From Pseudomonas alcaligenes (GTDB taxonomy: Bacteria; Pseudomonadota; Gammaproteobacteria; Pseudomonadales; Pseudomonadaceae): a DNA stretch of 64,000 nucleotides. The position numbers and the translations under genes were made by a program. The stretch is from assembly GCF_014490745.1 (NCBI RefSeq), contig NZ_LZEU01000001.1:3623501-3687500 (forward strand). Reading direction: 5' to 3'. Position 1 is the first letter of the stretch. The number at the start of each line of letters is the position of its first letter. Under the pieces are notes generated by a model that did not search any database, was not told the DNA's origin, and saw only the letters and a list, made by a program, of their open reading frames with translations. Shown here in pieces: positions 26,601-34,687 of this stretch.

Positions 26601-29600
26601 CGGCATGGCCGGCATGCTGCGCGGCATGGCCGCCGGCTGGGCACCACCGGCCATGAAGGCATTGAGTACGCGCTCCTGGGTTTCCAGGAACTGGCGCATG
26701 GTGGCGAAGTATTCCGCCATCACCGATGACATCTCGTCACCTGGGATTGCCGTGGGTTCGGACATGACCAGCCTCTCCTTGTGTCGCGGGGCAGCCGCAG
26801 CTGCACGGGGTAAAAAGGTCGTGGGGTTACGCTTGAGCGGCACCACCACCGGGTGCGCCTCGCTTGTGGATTCGGCCACTGGCAGCATCTCGCCCTGCAG
26901 CACGCCGATCTGCCGCGGCGCCTCGCTGGCACGACGGGCACCACTGCCATTGAGCAGCCAGGCCTGCTTGGGCAGGCTGGCGTCGCGCCACAGGCCGTCG
27001 AGGCGACCGTTGGCACTGGGCTGGCAGGCACGCCCGGCGAACAGGCGCCGAGGCTGGAAGGCCACGCCCAGGGCATGCAGGCGCGCCAGCGCCAGCAGCA
27101 GGCTGGTGAGACCGCCGCCGCGCTCGTCGAGGGCCACCGCCTGGTGCGGTTTGCCGTCGAGGATGCGGCCGACCAGGCGACTGAGCACGGCCTTGGGCCC
27201 GACCTCGATAAACACCCGGGCCCCTGCGGCGTACATGGCCTCGATCTGGGCGACGAATTCCACCGGCTTGACCAGGTGCTCGGCCATCGCCTGCTGGACT
27301 GCCACCGGCTCGCCGGCATGCAGGGCGGCGCTGGCGTTGGAGTACACCGGCAGGCGCCCGGCCTGCCAGGGCGTGGCGGCGATGGCGGCGGCCAGCAGGC
27401 CTTGGGCCGGGGCGACGAAGGGCGAATGGAAGGCGGCGGCCACCGGGATCGGGCTGGCATTGATACCGGCTTGCTGCAGCACCTCCAGAGCGCGGGCGAT
27501 ACCGGCCGTGGAGCCGCTGATGATGCTCTGCTCCGGCGCATTGTGGTTGGCTACCAGCAGCTGCGGGATGGCGGCGATGGCCTGCTCCACCTGGGCGCGC
27601 GGCGCTTGCACCATGGCCATGCTGCCCAGCTCGCTGCCGGCACTGGCTGCGGCCTCGACGATGAAACGGCCGCGGGCTTCGGACAGGTTCATCAGCCCGG
27701 CGAAGTCGATCTGCCCGGCAGCGAACAGGGCGACGAACTCGCCGTAGCTGTGGCCGGCGAGCATGTCGCCGTCGATGCCCAGCTCGCGCAGCAGCCGCAG
27801 CAGGCCAGCCTCTACCGCACCGAGGGCCGGCTGGGCCACGTCGGTGCTGGTCAGGGCGGCGCTCGCCGCCTGTCTGGCGGCCTCGTCGTAGCAGGCACGC
27901 GGATGGATGAACTGGCTCAGCGGCTTGCCGGCGAAGCGCTCGGTAGCGGCGGCCAGTAGCGCATCGGCCTCGGCCAGGGTGGTGGCGACGACGGGGAACA
28001 GCACCGCCAGCTCACGCAGCATGTTGATGTTCTGCGAGCCCTGGCCGGGGAACAGCAGGGCTACCTGGCCCGGCTCGACGCAGCTGTCGCCGAGGACGAT
28101 GGCCGGATCGATCAGCGCCTCGCCAGCCAGACGCTGCTGGGCCTTGGCCAGCTTGTCGGCCAGCTCGTCGACGCTGCCGACCTCCAGTGCCAGGCTGTGC
28201 TCGCCCTGGCCGAGGTTGTCGGCCAGATAGGCGGCGATATCCCGTAGCTGCACCTTGCCCGGCGCCGCCAGCTGCACCTGCAGCTGGGCCACCTGGGCCT
28301 GCAATTGCTCACGACTGCCGGCGCGCCACAGCAGCAGCTCGGCGCTCCAGGCGTCGCTGACGCCCTGCTCGAGCCAGGGCCGGTACTCGCCGGCATACTC
28401 TTCGAGCACCGCATGGAAGTTGGTGCCGCCGAAGCCGAAGGCACTCACCGCGGCACGCCGCGGCAGGTCGGTGCGGGCCAGCCAGGGCTGCGCCTCGTCG
28501 AGCACGCACAGCGGGCTGTCGTCTTTCCTCAATACGGCGTTGGGCGACTGCACGCCCAGGTGCGGCGGCAGCACCTTGTGGTGCAGGGCCAGCGCGGCCT
28601 TGATCATGCCGGCCACGCCAGCGGTGGCCTTGGTGTGGCCGATCATGGTCTTCACCGAGCCGACCACCGCCTGGGCCGGACGGCTGCCGGCCTCGCGCAG
28701 CAGCGAGGTGGTGCTGTCCAGCTCGGCGGTGTCGCCGGCCACCGTGCCGGTGCCGTGGGCCTCGAACAGACCGACACTGGCCGGGCCGAAGCCGGCCTGC
28801 TGGTAGGCGCGGCGCATGGCGCGCAGCTGGCCGGCGGGCAGCGGCGCGGTGAGGCCCTTGGCCTTGCCGTCGCTGCTGCCAGCCATGCCCTTGATCACCG
28901 CGTAGACACGGTCGCCGTCGCGCTCGGCATCGCTCAGCCGCTTCAGCGCCAGCATGGCGATGCCCTCGGAGATCACGATGCCGTCGGCCGATTCGTCGAA
29001 GGTGCGGCAACGGCCGCGCGGCGACAGGGCCTGGGTCTTGCTGAAGCACAGGTAGCCGAACGGGCCCTGCACGGTATCCACGCCGCCGGCGATGACCAGG
29101 TCGCTGCGCCCGGAGAGCAGCTCGTTGATGCCCTGGTAGATCGCCGCCAGGGACGAGGCACAGGCCGCATCGGTGGCGAAGTTGACGCCGCCGAAGTCCA
29201 GGCGGTTGGCAATGCGCCCGGCCATCACGTTGATCAGGATGCCGGCGAAGGTGTCCTCGGTCCATTGCGGCAGGCGCCCGGCGATCTCACCCGGCAGGTC
29301 GCCGGAAAAGCGCGGCAGCTCGGAGCGCAGACCGTACTGCATGCCGACGTCGCCGGCGCCGCCACTGGCGCCGATGATCACCGAGGCCTTCTCGCGGTTG
29401 AAGCCGCGCTGTTCGTAGCCGGCGTCGGCCAGGGTCTGGCGGGCGATGTCGAGGGCCATCAGCTGCATCGGGTCGACCGATTCGATGGACTTGGGCGGCA
29501 TGCCGTAACGGGTCGGATCGAACAGCAGGTCGTCGAGGAAGCCGCCCCAGCGCGAGTAGATCTTGTCCGGGGTGCTGCGGTTCTCGTCGAAGTACAGGCG

Positions 29601-31790
29601 CCAGTCCCAACGGTGCGAGGGGATCTCGGTGATGGCGTCGACCTTGGCCAGGATGTTCTGCCAGTACTCGCGGGTGGTGCTGGAGCCGGGCAGGATCGAG
29701 CCCATGCCGATGATCGCGATATCGGCCGGCATACCCGACTCGACCGCAGCCTCCAATTGCTCCTGCTGGTACTCCTCGAGCAGGGCCAGGGAGTCTTCGG
29801 TGACGGCGCGGTGCAGGCTGGCGATATCGGTGATGGCAGCGCGCAGGGTAGCGACCTGACCGATCATGTACATGCCGTCGGCCACCTGCTCGGCGGCGCT
29901 GAATTCCTTGAGCGTGCCCTCCTCGCCCACCCGCATGCTGCCCTTGGAGGCCAGGCGCAGGCGGCCGAGGATCAGGTCGTCGAGCTGCTCGCGGGCCTCG
30001 TCGGCCGGCACCGCCTGCTGCTTCAGCTGGTTGCGACGGGCGAAGAAGGCGGCGGCGAAGGGGGTGTAGGCACAGCGGCTGGCGTGGCCGGTGCCGGACT
30101 CCAAGTTGACCGTGCGTGCACAGTCGATGGCCTGCTGCTGGAAAGCCTCGACTATGGCGCCGGCCTCGACGATTTCACGGGTGAACAGGTAGGCGCTGCC
30201 CATCAGCAGACCGACCTTGACCCCCTTGGCCAGCAGCGGCGCAGCCATGGCCTGCACCATGGCCGAGGAGCGCGCGTCATGGATGCCGCCGGCGAACAGC
30301 ACCTGAATCTCCGCGCCGGGCACGCCCAGGGCGATCTCCTCCAGCAGGCGGTCGATCATGCTGCTCCACAGCACGAAGCTGCTCAGCGGGCCGACGTGGC
30401 CACCACATTCGCGGCCCTCGAAGATGAAGCGCCGTGCACCTTCCTTGAGGAACATCGGGATCAGATTGGACGACGGCACATGGAGGAAGGACGGGATGCC
30501 CGACTGCTCCAGGCGCACCGCCTGATCCGGACGCCCGCCGGCGATGATGGCGTAGCTGGGCTGGTGTGGCTTGGCCGCGGCGATCTGCTCGTCCAGCAGG
30601 GTCTGCGGGGCGAAGCCGAGCAGGCCGATGCCCCAGGGGCGGCCGGCCAGCAGCTCGGCGGTTTTCTCCAGCAGGCCGGCCAGCGGCTTGCCCTTGAGCA
30701 GTGCCAGGGCCAGCATCGGCAGTGCACCCCCCGCGGCCACGGCAGCGGCGAACTCGGCCTTGTCCGAGACCCGGCTCATCGGCCCCTGCACCAGCGGCAG
30801 AGCCAGGCCCAAGGCCTCGGCCAAGGGCGCCTGCTCGCCGCGCAGGGCACGAGCGCTCAGGGCAATCTGCGGGTTGTGCTGCACCGCCGCATCGATGGCC
30901 TGGAACAGCTGGGCCACCGTGCCGTAGTGCTTCTGCCAGGCCGCGGCGAAGGCCACGTCCTGGCCCAGTGGCAGCAGGCCGGCAGCCGGATTGCGCCACT
31001 CCACTTCGGCCAGCAGGCGCTCGCGCATCTGTGTCGGGGTCAGCGTTTCGGCATCGGCGATGAAGGCCTTGGCGCGGGCGAAGCCCGGCCGCGAAAGGAT
31101 GCGGCAGTAGCTGCCGAACTCGCCGTTGCCCGCCGCCTGCGTCTCGCTGCCGGACAGGCTGCGCAGGTGCGGCTGCAGTTCCGTCGCCACCGGCGACTCC
31201 TGCAGCAGCAGCACCTGGCTGTCCAGCGCCACCCCGGCAAAGCCGGCCAGGGCCGCCGCGGCAGCGGTGTGCGGGGTGATGCCGCCACGCAGGTACAGGG
31301 GTAGATCGCTAGTCGCCCGCCAGTGCTGGGCGAGGATGAAGCTGCTGCTCTCACCGACGAACCCGGCAGCCTCGTAGCCCTTGAGCAGCAGGCCATTGAG
31401 ACGGCTGGCGATGGTGGCATCCAGCGGCTCGTTGTCACTCAGTTCGAGTAGCAGGAGCGGGCCTGGGGCCGGCAGCTTGGCCAGCCAGGCCTGCCACTCG
31501 CTCCATTGCTCGCGCCCCAGCACCAGTAGGCGCAGGGCCTCCGGCATGGCCTGCGCAAGATGCTCGGCCAGCAGCGGATCGAAATGCCCCAGGCGCACGC
31601 CGAAGCCACCCGTACCGACATGGCGGATCAGCAGTTCCAACTGCTCCAGGGCCGCCACGCTGCCCAGCTCAAGATCCAGAACCCCCATACCGCCGGCACG
31701 CGTAGCCGCGATTGCCAGTGCAGGGTGACCAAGGCCTGCCGGTGACAGCAGAAGTTTGCGCAGACCGGTGCGATCAGGAGTGCCTTGCAT
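23604..31790 (-). CDS. Type I synthase PKS1: ER(PfaD-like)-KS-AT-ACP-KR-DH
   Basis: 2728 residues. Residues 1-640 resemble PfaD-type FMN enoyl reductases (LVQGPMSRVSD, GRECGGHVGP, LLMGSAYLFTREIVEAGAI, TGHASRCAYTPFA). KS about 685-1130: Cys877 in DAACASS, His1012 in EAHGTGT, IGHTKATAGVAG. AT about 1230-1560: GQGSQ and Ser1348 in GHSYGEF. An Ala/Pro-rich linker spans about 1715-1790. A single ACP has Ser1829 in the PUFA-type LGIDSIKRVEI. KR about 2130-2400: NADPH motif ATGGARGIT, FSSVAG, Tyr2323 in DYATANE. DH about 2440-2728: His2466 in HCIDGIPVLPAA, Asp in VLDAAPQ. PUFA PfaA has KS-AT-(ACP)n-KR-DH with a separate PfaD; here the reductase is fused and only one ACP remains. It should build a reduced or unsaturated chain iteratively. 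Confidence 0.92.
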   Translation of the reverse strand: MQGTPDRTGLRKLLLSPAGLGHPALAIAATRAGGMGVLDLELGSVAALEQLELLIRHVGTGGFGVRLGHFDPLLAEHLAQAMPEALRLLVLGREQWSEWQAWLAKLPAPGPLLLLELSDNEPLDATIASRLNGLLLKGYEAAGFVGESSSFILAQHWRATSDLPLYLRGGITPHTAAAAALAGFAGVALDSQVLLLQESPVATELQPHLRSLSGSETQAAGNGEFGSYCRILSRPGFARAKAFIADAETLTPTQMRERLLAEVEWRNPAAGLLPLGQDVAFAAAWQKHYGTVAQLFQAIDAAVQHNPQIALSARALRGEQAPLAEALGLALPLVQGPMSRVSDKAEFAAAVAAGGALPMLALALLKGKPLAGLLEKTAELLAGRPWGIGLLGFAPQTLLDEQIAAAKPHQPSYAIIAGGRPDQAVRLEQSGIPSFLHVPSSNLIPMFLKEGARRFIFEGRECGGHVGPLSSFVLWSSMIDRLLEEIALGVPGAEIQVLFAGGIHDARSSAMVQAMAAPLLAKGVKVGLLMGSAYLFTREIVEAGAIVEAFQQQAIDCARTVNLESGTGHASRCAYTPFAAAFFARRNQLKQQAVPADEAREQLDDLILGRLRLASKGSMRVGEEGTLKEFSAAEQVADGMYMIGQVATLRAAITDIASLHRAVTEDSLALLEEYQQEQLEAAVESGMPADIAIIGMGSILPGSSTTREYWQNILAKVDAITEIPSHRWDWRLYFDENRSTPDKIYSRWGGFLDDLLFDPTRYGMPPKSIESVDPMQLMALDIARQTLADAGYEQRGFNREKASVIIGASGGAGDVGMQYGLRSELPRFSGDLPGEIAGRLPQWTEDTFAGILINVMAGRIANRLDFGGVNFATDAACASSLAAIYQGINELLSGRSDLVIAGGVDTVQGPFGYLCFSKTQALSPRGRCRTFDESADGIVISEGIAMLALKRLSDAERDGDRVYAVIKGMAGSSDGKAKGLTAPLPAGQLRAMRRAYQQAGFGPASVGLFEAHGTGTVAGDTAELDSTTSLLREAGSRPAQAVVGSVKTMIGHTKATAGVAGMIKAALALHHKVLPPHLGVQSPNAVLRKDDSPLCVLDEAQPWLARTDLPRRAAVSAFGFGGTNFHAVLEEYAGEYRPWLEQGVSDAWSAELLLWRAGSREQLQAQVAQLQVQLAAPGKVQLRDIAAYLADNLGQGEHSLALEVGSVDELADKLAKAQQRLAGEALIDPAIVLGDSCVEPGQVALLFPGQGSQNINMLRELAVLFPVVATTLAEADALLAAATERFAGKPLSQFIHPRACYDEAARQAASAALTSTDVAQPALGAVEAGLLRLLRELGIDGDMLAGHSYGEFVALFAAGQIDFAGLMNLSEARGRFIVEAAASAGSELGSMAMVQAPRAQVEQAIAAIPQLLVANHNAPEQSIISGSTAGIARALEVLQQAGINASPIPVAAAFHSPFVAPAQGLLAAAIAATPWQAGRLPVYSNASAALHAGEPVAVQQAMAEHLVKPVEFVAQIEAMYAAGARVFIEVGPKAVLSRLVGRILDGKPHQAVALDERGGGLTSLLLALARLHALGVAFQPRRLFAGRACQPSANGRLDGLWRDASLPKQAWLLNGSGARRASEAPRQIGVLQGEMLPVAESTSEAHPVVVPLKRNPTTFLPRAAAAAPRHKERLVMSEPTAIPGDEMSSVMAEYFATMRQFLETQERVLNAFMAGGAQPAAMPRSMPAMPVAAPAARRPVAAAPAARVAPAPAPVVAPAPAPAPVAAPVAAAPAAVAAPAPAAAPAAAAQVDGGRIKDILLSIVEERTGYPSDMVGLEQNLEADLGIDSIKRVEIVGALLQTLPPAYGSALGEARSQLNTRATLADMLKMLEGLKVGEVAVPFESAEASPKTVPVAASHSPRHILMPEEEAIPEQALRQFEPGYFILTADDRGLALRLQEWLEQRGCTVSLLSPGLLADEAALSAWCRETAANPDKQVAGVIHLAALGAHALPSDTALETWQRELLVNEKSLYLILHALAAQLRSDAHVVALSALGGLFARGVTEQRQGLSLQGGGSGLIKSLREERPALRTRAIDLDPALSDAEQLAIISAELQLVGGRQEVGYPGGRRTVFRTQADALVAADLLAGLENAVVLATGGARGITAEVLREIARPGNVLVLTGRTALVEEGGDTAALQDEGQLRQHFIGEVRAGRLKLTPADMQKRIAALLGLREMHSNIADLRARGATVEYLALDATDEAALAAAIAGIRQRHGKLSGVVHGAGVIEDKLLEDKTPDSWMRVVGTKVLGMLLLQKLVRVEELQFFCVFSSVAGRYGNSGQLDYATANELMSRLCCQLQRLWGDKVKLLALNWGPWGPTLFGAGMVTAETEKKFADKGVALVGAAQGRRLFDEALRLQAGHAVEVVAGDGPWERHEAEVGSWQEAASDTPQGSRQPLLTQCRIEDGEKGTQVLHFTLDASHGYLQEHCIDGIPVLPAAVALEIIAEAATLMWPGWIVAEVAELRLLKGVQLSEPTQALSLLINPPTYASSEGFDASISIRSGSGKQQRMHYRAAVKMAQQLPEAPRHVPSEYRERELPVAKAYQEWLFHGPRFQVIRGISGLSSQGAAALMCPSSPQQWLAGGRAEQQWIIDPAVLDAAPQMALLWARTFHDGSALPAQFGRVIRYVEQLPERFHMDFQCLPGEAQQVRANVFFSDDEGRLLLLIEDLQCIVDARLNRLGGTHLRKETE

Positions 31791-31813
31791 GGTACGAAGC
31801 TCTTTCCGAGGCC

Positions 31814-31853
31814 AAAAAACCCCGTGCGGCGGTTGATCCGCTCACGCTCGGGG
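31814..31853 (-). terminator. Terminator-like hairpin in the PKS1 leader (possible attenuator)
   Basis: On the minus strand a stem closes with CCCCG and CGGGG, continues through GCG/CGC and GCGG/CCGC around the loop ATCAA, and is followed at once by six T. It ends 23 bp before the PKS1 ATG. No leftward gene lies upstream within the region, so it would terminate only transcripts heading into PKS1. Confidence 0.55.
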
Positions 31854-32127
31854 GCCAATTAGCTAGCAGCGACTACCTGTTGAGCATCAGATGCAAGAAG
31901 CGGGCGAAAACCCGTATGAGGCATTGAAGGCTCGACTGTCCCTACCGCAATCCCTTGCATCCAGCCTCACCAGCACCCCGACTCAGAGGGCGCCGCTCCA
32001 GCAGCACGCCGTGACGGAAGCGTGACGAGGAGGCATGAATACAGAATGTTATTTTTATTAATTCTTTAGAATCTGAACTGGTACAGTGCGACACGCACCA
32101 CAACAAAGCACAAACTCTTGCGATGGC

Positions 32128-32157
32128 TATTTACCACCAGCCCTCAAACAATGTCAA
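32128..32157 (-). promoter_or_regulatory. Candidate sigma-70 promoter for the PKS arm
   Basis: On the minus strand a perfect TTGACA (32157-32152) is followed after 18 bp by TAAATA (32133-32128). The -35 is strong and the -10 weak. A second TTGACT lies 40 bp further upstream within the GTCAAAAT repeat. A transcript from here would have a leader of about 330 nt containing the hairpin at 31814-31853. Confidence 0.3.
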
Positions 32158-32299
32158 AATTACATCCATTAGCGCAATTGAAAATTTAAATAGTCAAAAT
32201 CCCAGCACAAGATAAGATCAGTACCTCGCCGTCTGCGCCCCCGCCTCAGGGAGGGGGTGCAACGAAATAACAACAGGGACACTGAATCCCGCACGAACA

Positions 32300-32315
32300 C
32301 GGCACGGTTGATGCA
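32300..32315 (+). promoter_or_regulatory. Candidate sigma-54 promoter for the sulfation arm
   Basis: CGGCACGGTTGATGCA matches the consensus TGGCACGN4TTGCW except at two positions, and keeps the invariant GG and GC with exactly 10 bp between them. It points toward the gene at 32512, leaving a leader of about 185 nt. No enhancer-binding protein gene is adjacent. Confidence 0.35.
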
Positions 32316-32511
32316 GCCATCCCAGGGTCGGCCCTCCGCCCCCAGGCCTGTTCCACCCCTGCCACCCGACCCAGGAGCAAGGTATGGATGCCCCATCGCC
32401 CCATCACTGTCCCCCGGCTTGCCTGGCAACCCGTCCAGCCGCTCCCGCACCGTTCACCCGCGGCATCGCCCGCAGCTGACCGCCCCTGCCCCGCCCAGAG
32501 AGGACAACCCC

Positions 32512-33348
32512 ATGAGCGCCCCCATCAACCACATCGTTTTCATCATCATGGACAGCTGCCGCTACGACTCCTGCGTGGCAGCCAGAACCCCGAACATCGA
32601 GCGCGTCGGCCAGGTGGAAAAGCGCTATTCCTATGCCTCCTGGACCGCCCCGTCGCACTACGCCTTCACCATGGGCATGCTGCCGCACAGCACGCCGCGC
32701 GAGGTCTACGCCTCGGAGGTGTACAAGGAAGAATTCGTCCAGTGGGTGGAGCGCACCGGCATCGCCGATGTGTCGTTCCGCGACTTCATTCCCGAGCTGT
32801 CGCTGCCCAAGGTGCTCGGCCAGCTGGGCTACCGCACGGTGGCGCGGGTATCGATGCCGGTACTCAACCAGCAGACCGCGATCAATCAGCACTTCGATGA
32901 CTACAAGCTGATGAGCAACCACAACGACTTCGCCGGCATGGTCGAGGAAATGACCTTCCCCGAGGACGAGCCGCACTACTACTTCCTCAACCTCGGCGAG
33001 ACCCACTATCCCTACATGCTCAAGGACGAGAACCTGCCGCGCATCTCCGGGGTGCACGGGGTGTTCAAGACCCTCGGCGGCGAGGCTCAGCACAACGCAG
33101 CGGACAGCGAGGCGTTCTTCGATCAGGAGCAGATGGAGATGCTGCGCCAGCAGCAGGTTCGCTGCGTGGAGTACGTCGACGGGCTGATCGGCAAGTTGAT
33201 GGAGAAGGCGCCGGAGAACACCTGGTTCATCATCACCGCCGACCATGGTGAACTGTTCGGCGAGGACGGCTATTTCGGCCATGGCCCGATCATGCACGAG
33301 AAGTGCTTCGAGGTACCCTTCGTCGAAGGCTTTGCGGGCAAGGCCTGA
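32512..33348 (+). CDS. AlkP-superfamily (sulfatase-like) hydrolase
   Basis: 278 residues, short for a sulfatase. The first metal Asp lies in FIIMDSCRYDSC. The likely nucleophile is in SYASWTAPSHYAFTMGML, where sulfatases carry Cys/Ser and phosphatases Thr/Ser. The second metal site is ADHGELFGEDGYFGHG. There is no CxPSR formylglycine motif and no signal peptide. AGAGGA lies before the ATG at 32512; the frame extends upstream to 32257 without domain character. The stop codon overlaps the sulfotransferase start (TGATG). Phosphatase, phosphodiesterase or sulfoester hydrolase activity are all possible. Coupling to a sulfotransferase suggests action on the same substrate or on PAP-type by-products, which is inferred. 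Confidence 0.82.
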   Translation: MSAPINHIVFIIMDSCRYDSCVAARTPNIERVGQVEKRYSYASWTAPSHYAFTMGMLPHSTPREVYASEVYKEEFVQWVERTGIADVSFRDFIPELSLPKVLGQLGYRTVARVSMPVLNQQTAINQHFDDYKLMSNHNDFAGMVEEMTFPEDEPHYYFLNLGETHYPYMLKDENLPRISGVHGVFKTLGGEAQHNAADSEAFFDQEQMEMLRQQQVRCVEYVDGLIGKLMEKAPENTWFIITADHGELFGEDGYFGHGPIMHEKCFEVPFVEGFAGKA

Positions 33349-34259
33349 TGCGCCAGCCGCTGTTCATCCTGGCGCTGCCGCGCTCCTACACCTCGCTGAT
33401 CGCCGGCATGCTCGGGCAGCACCCGCAGGCCTTTGGCCTGCCGGAGCTGAACCTGTTCACCGTCGACCGGCTGATCGAGATGTGGCAGGACGGCCAGAAC
33501 AAGACCGCCTACGTGAAGTTCCAGCGTCACGGCATCCTGCGCGCGGCAGCGGAGATCTATGCCGGCGAGCAGAGCAGCAGCGCCGTGGTGATGGCTAACC
33601 ACTGGGTCGCCGCACGCCAGCACAAGAGCGGCATCGAGGTATTCCACGAGATTGTCGAAGCCATTGCACCACTGATGGCGGTGGAAAAGAGTCCGGCCCA
33701 CGTGGTCAGCCCGGTCTATCTGGAACGTATCTATGCGGCCTATCCGGATGCCTTCTACATGCACCTGACCCGTCACCCGACCAACCAGGGCAACTCGGTG
33801 ATGAAGATGCAGGACGGCAACTATGCGCTGTCGGTCAACTCCATCGACTACAGCCAGGACGAGGCCATCGTCGACCCGCAGATCGCCTGGCACGATATCA
33901 ACCTGAATATCATGGAGCTGCTCGACCGGGTGCCGAGCGCGCAGAAGATGCACGTGCGCGGCGAGGATGTGATGGCCGATCCGCTGGTGCAGCTGGGGCG
34001 CATCTGCCGCTGGTTGGGCCTGCGCGATGACATCGAAGCCCTGGAGGACATGCTCCACCCGGAGCTGTCGCCCTTCGCCAAGGTCGGCCCGATCAACGCG
34101 CTGTTCGGCAACGACCCGAACTTCCTGCGCGACCCGGTCTTCCAGCCGCACCTGCCGAAGCAGCCACCGCTGCGCGCACCGCTACCCTGGCGCCTCGACG
34201 GTGCCTGCCTGAAACCTGAAGTCCAGCGCCTGGCGCTGGAGTTCGGCTACCAACACTGA
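33348..34259 (+). CDS. PAPS-dependent sulfotransferase
   Basis: 303 residues. The N-terminal 5'-phosphosulfate loop reads LFILALPRSYTSLIAGML, close to the PRSGTT/S type of carbohydrate and lipid sulfotransferases. A 3'-phosphate-binding region is suggested by AFYMHLTRHPTNQGNS near residues 135-150, and MHVRGEDVMADPLVQLGRICRWLGL matches the C-terminal part of the Sulfotransfer family. No membrane segment or signal is seen, so it should act in the cytoplasm. It is translationally coupled to the AlkP-like gene and 15 bp before a small helical protein gene. PAPS could be supplied by cysD-cysNC in the same gene run. The acceptor is unknown; a product of the divergent synthases is the natural hypothesis. 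Confidence 0.88.
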   Translation: MRQPLFILALPRSYTSLIAGMLGQHPQAFGLPELNLFTVDRLIEMWQDGQNKTAYVKFQRHGILRAAAEIYAGEQSSSAVVMANHWVAARQHKSGIEVFHEIVEAIAPLMAVEKSPAHVVSPVYLERIYAAYPDAFYMHLTRHPTNQGNSVMKMQDGNYALSVNSIDYSQDEAIVDPQIAWHDINLNIMELLDRVPSAQKMHVRGEDVMADPLVQLGRICRWLGLRDDIEALEDMLHPELSPFAKVGPINALFGNDPNFLRDPVFQPHLPKQPPLRAPLPWRLDGACLKPEVQRLALEFGYQH

Positions 34260-34274
34260 CGGGGAAGACGCGCC

Positions 34275-34667
34275 ATGCCGACACGCACACGCCTGGGCAA
34301 CATCAGCAGCCCCAGCTCGCTGGATCAGCTGCCCGAGATGCCGCCGCACCTGCAGAGCCTGCGCGACGACCTGCAGAAACAGGTACAAGCCCGCCGGGTA
34401 CGCCACTATCTGGATCGCGAACTGTCCCACCTGAGTGGCAGCCGGGAAATCGCCAGCAGCGTGCGCCTGCTGTTCGATGGCCAGGGCCGCCCCTCGGAAA
34501 ACCTCAGCCTCAAGGAAATCGTCAAGTTCCGGCAGAAGATCGAAACCGACCTGCAATGGCTGGAAGCCGTGCTGATCGAGCTGCGCAGCGACCTCAACGT
34601 CGTCCGCGAGCTGGAGGATGCGGCACTCGACGTGGCCAGCGTGCAACAGGCCGAAGAAGACTACTGA
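34275..34667 (+). CDS. Small helical protein of unknown function
   Basis: 130 residues, no family recognised. After a polar N-terminal 35 residues the protein is almost entirely charged helix (LQSLRDDLQKQVQARRVRHYLDREL; VKFRQKIETDLQWLEAVLIELRSDL), probably a coiled coil or helical bundle. There is no signal, Cys or membrane segment. It starts 15 bp after the sulfotransferase and ends 20 bp before the esterase, so it is part of the operon. It may be a partner subunit. Confidence 0.75.
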   Translation: MPTRTRLGNISSPSSLDQLPEMPPHLQSLRDDLQKQVQARRVRHYLDRELSHLSGSREIASSVRLLFDGQGRPSENLSLKEIVKFRQKIETDLQWLEAVLIELRSDLNVVRELEDAALDVASVQQAEEDY

Positions 34668-34687
34668 CCGCCCCGGAGAACCCCGCA

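Larger units (their letters stand above)
31791..32511. other. 721-bp divergent intergenic region of the synthase/sulfation locus
   Basis: Contains no convincing gene. It separates the leftward PKS arm from the rightward sulfotransferase arm. The middle (about 32035-32215) is much more AT-rich than its surroundings, with runs such as TTATTTTTATTAATTCTTTAGAAT and GAAAATTTAAATAGTC. That fits promoter DNA and a possible target for MvaT-type silencers. The 8-mer GTCAAAAT occurs at 32153 and 32193. Candidate promoter elements and an attenuator-like hairpin are listed separately. Confidence 0.8.

Noticed and set aside
19000..31790. An enediyne biosynthetic locus
   Set aside because: The synthases share relatives with enediyne PKSs, but the conserved enediyne partner genes such as the E10-type thioesterase are absent, and a PfaD-like ER and a sulfotransferase are present.
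32035..32058. An 8-codon ORF with AGGAGG before it in the divergent region
   Set aside because: The spacing from AGGAGG to the ATG is one base, and no pairing with a downstream structure is evident; it is probably chance.
32169..32450. A 93-residue minus-strand ORF in the divergent intergenic region
   Set aside because: It is low-complexity (Gly/Arg-rich), has no ribosome-binding site or domain, and spans the putative sigma-54 promoter.
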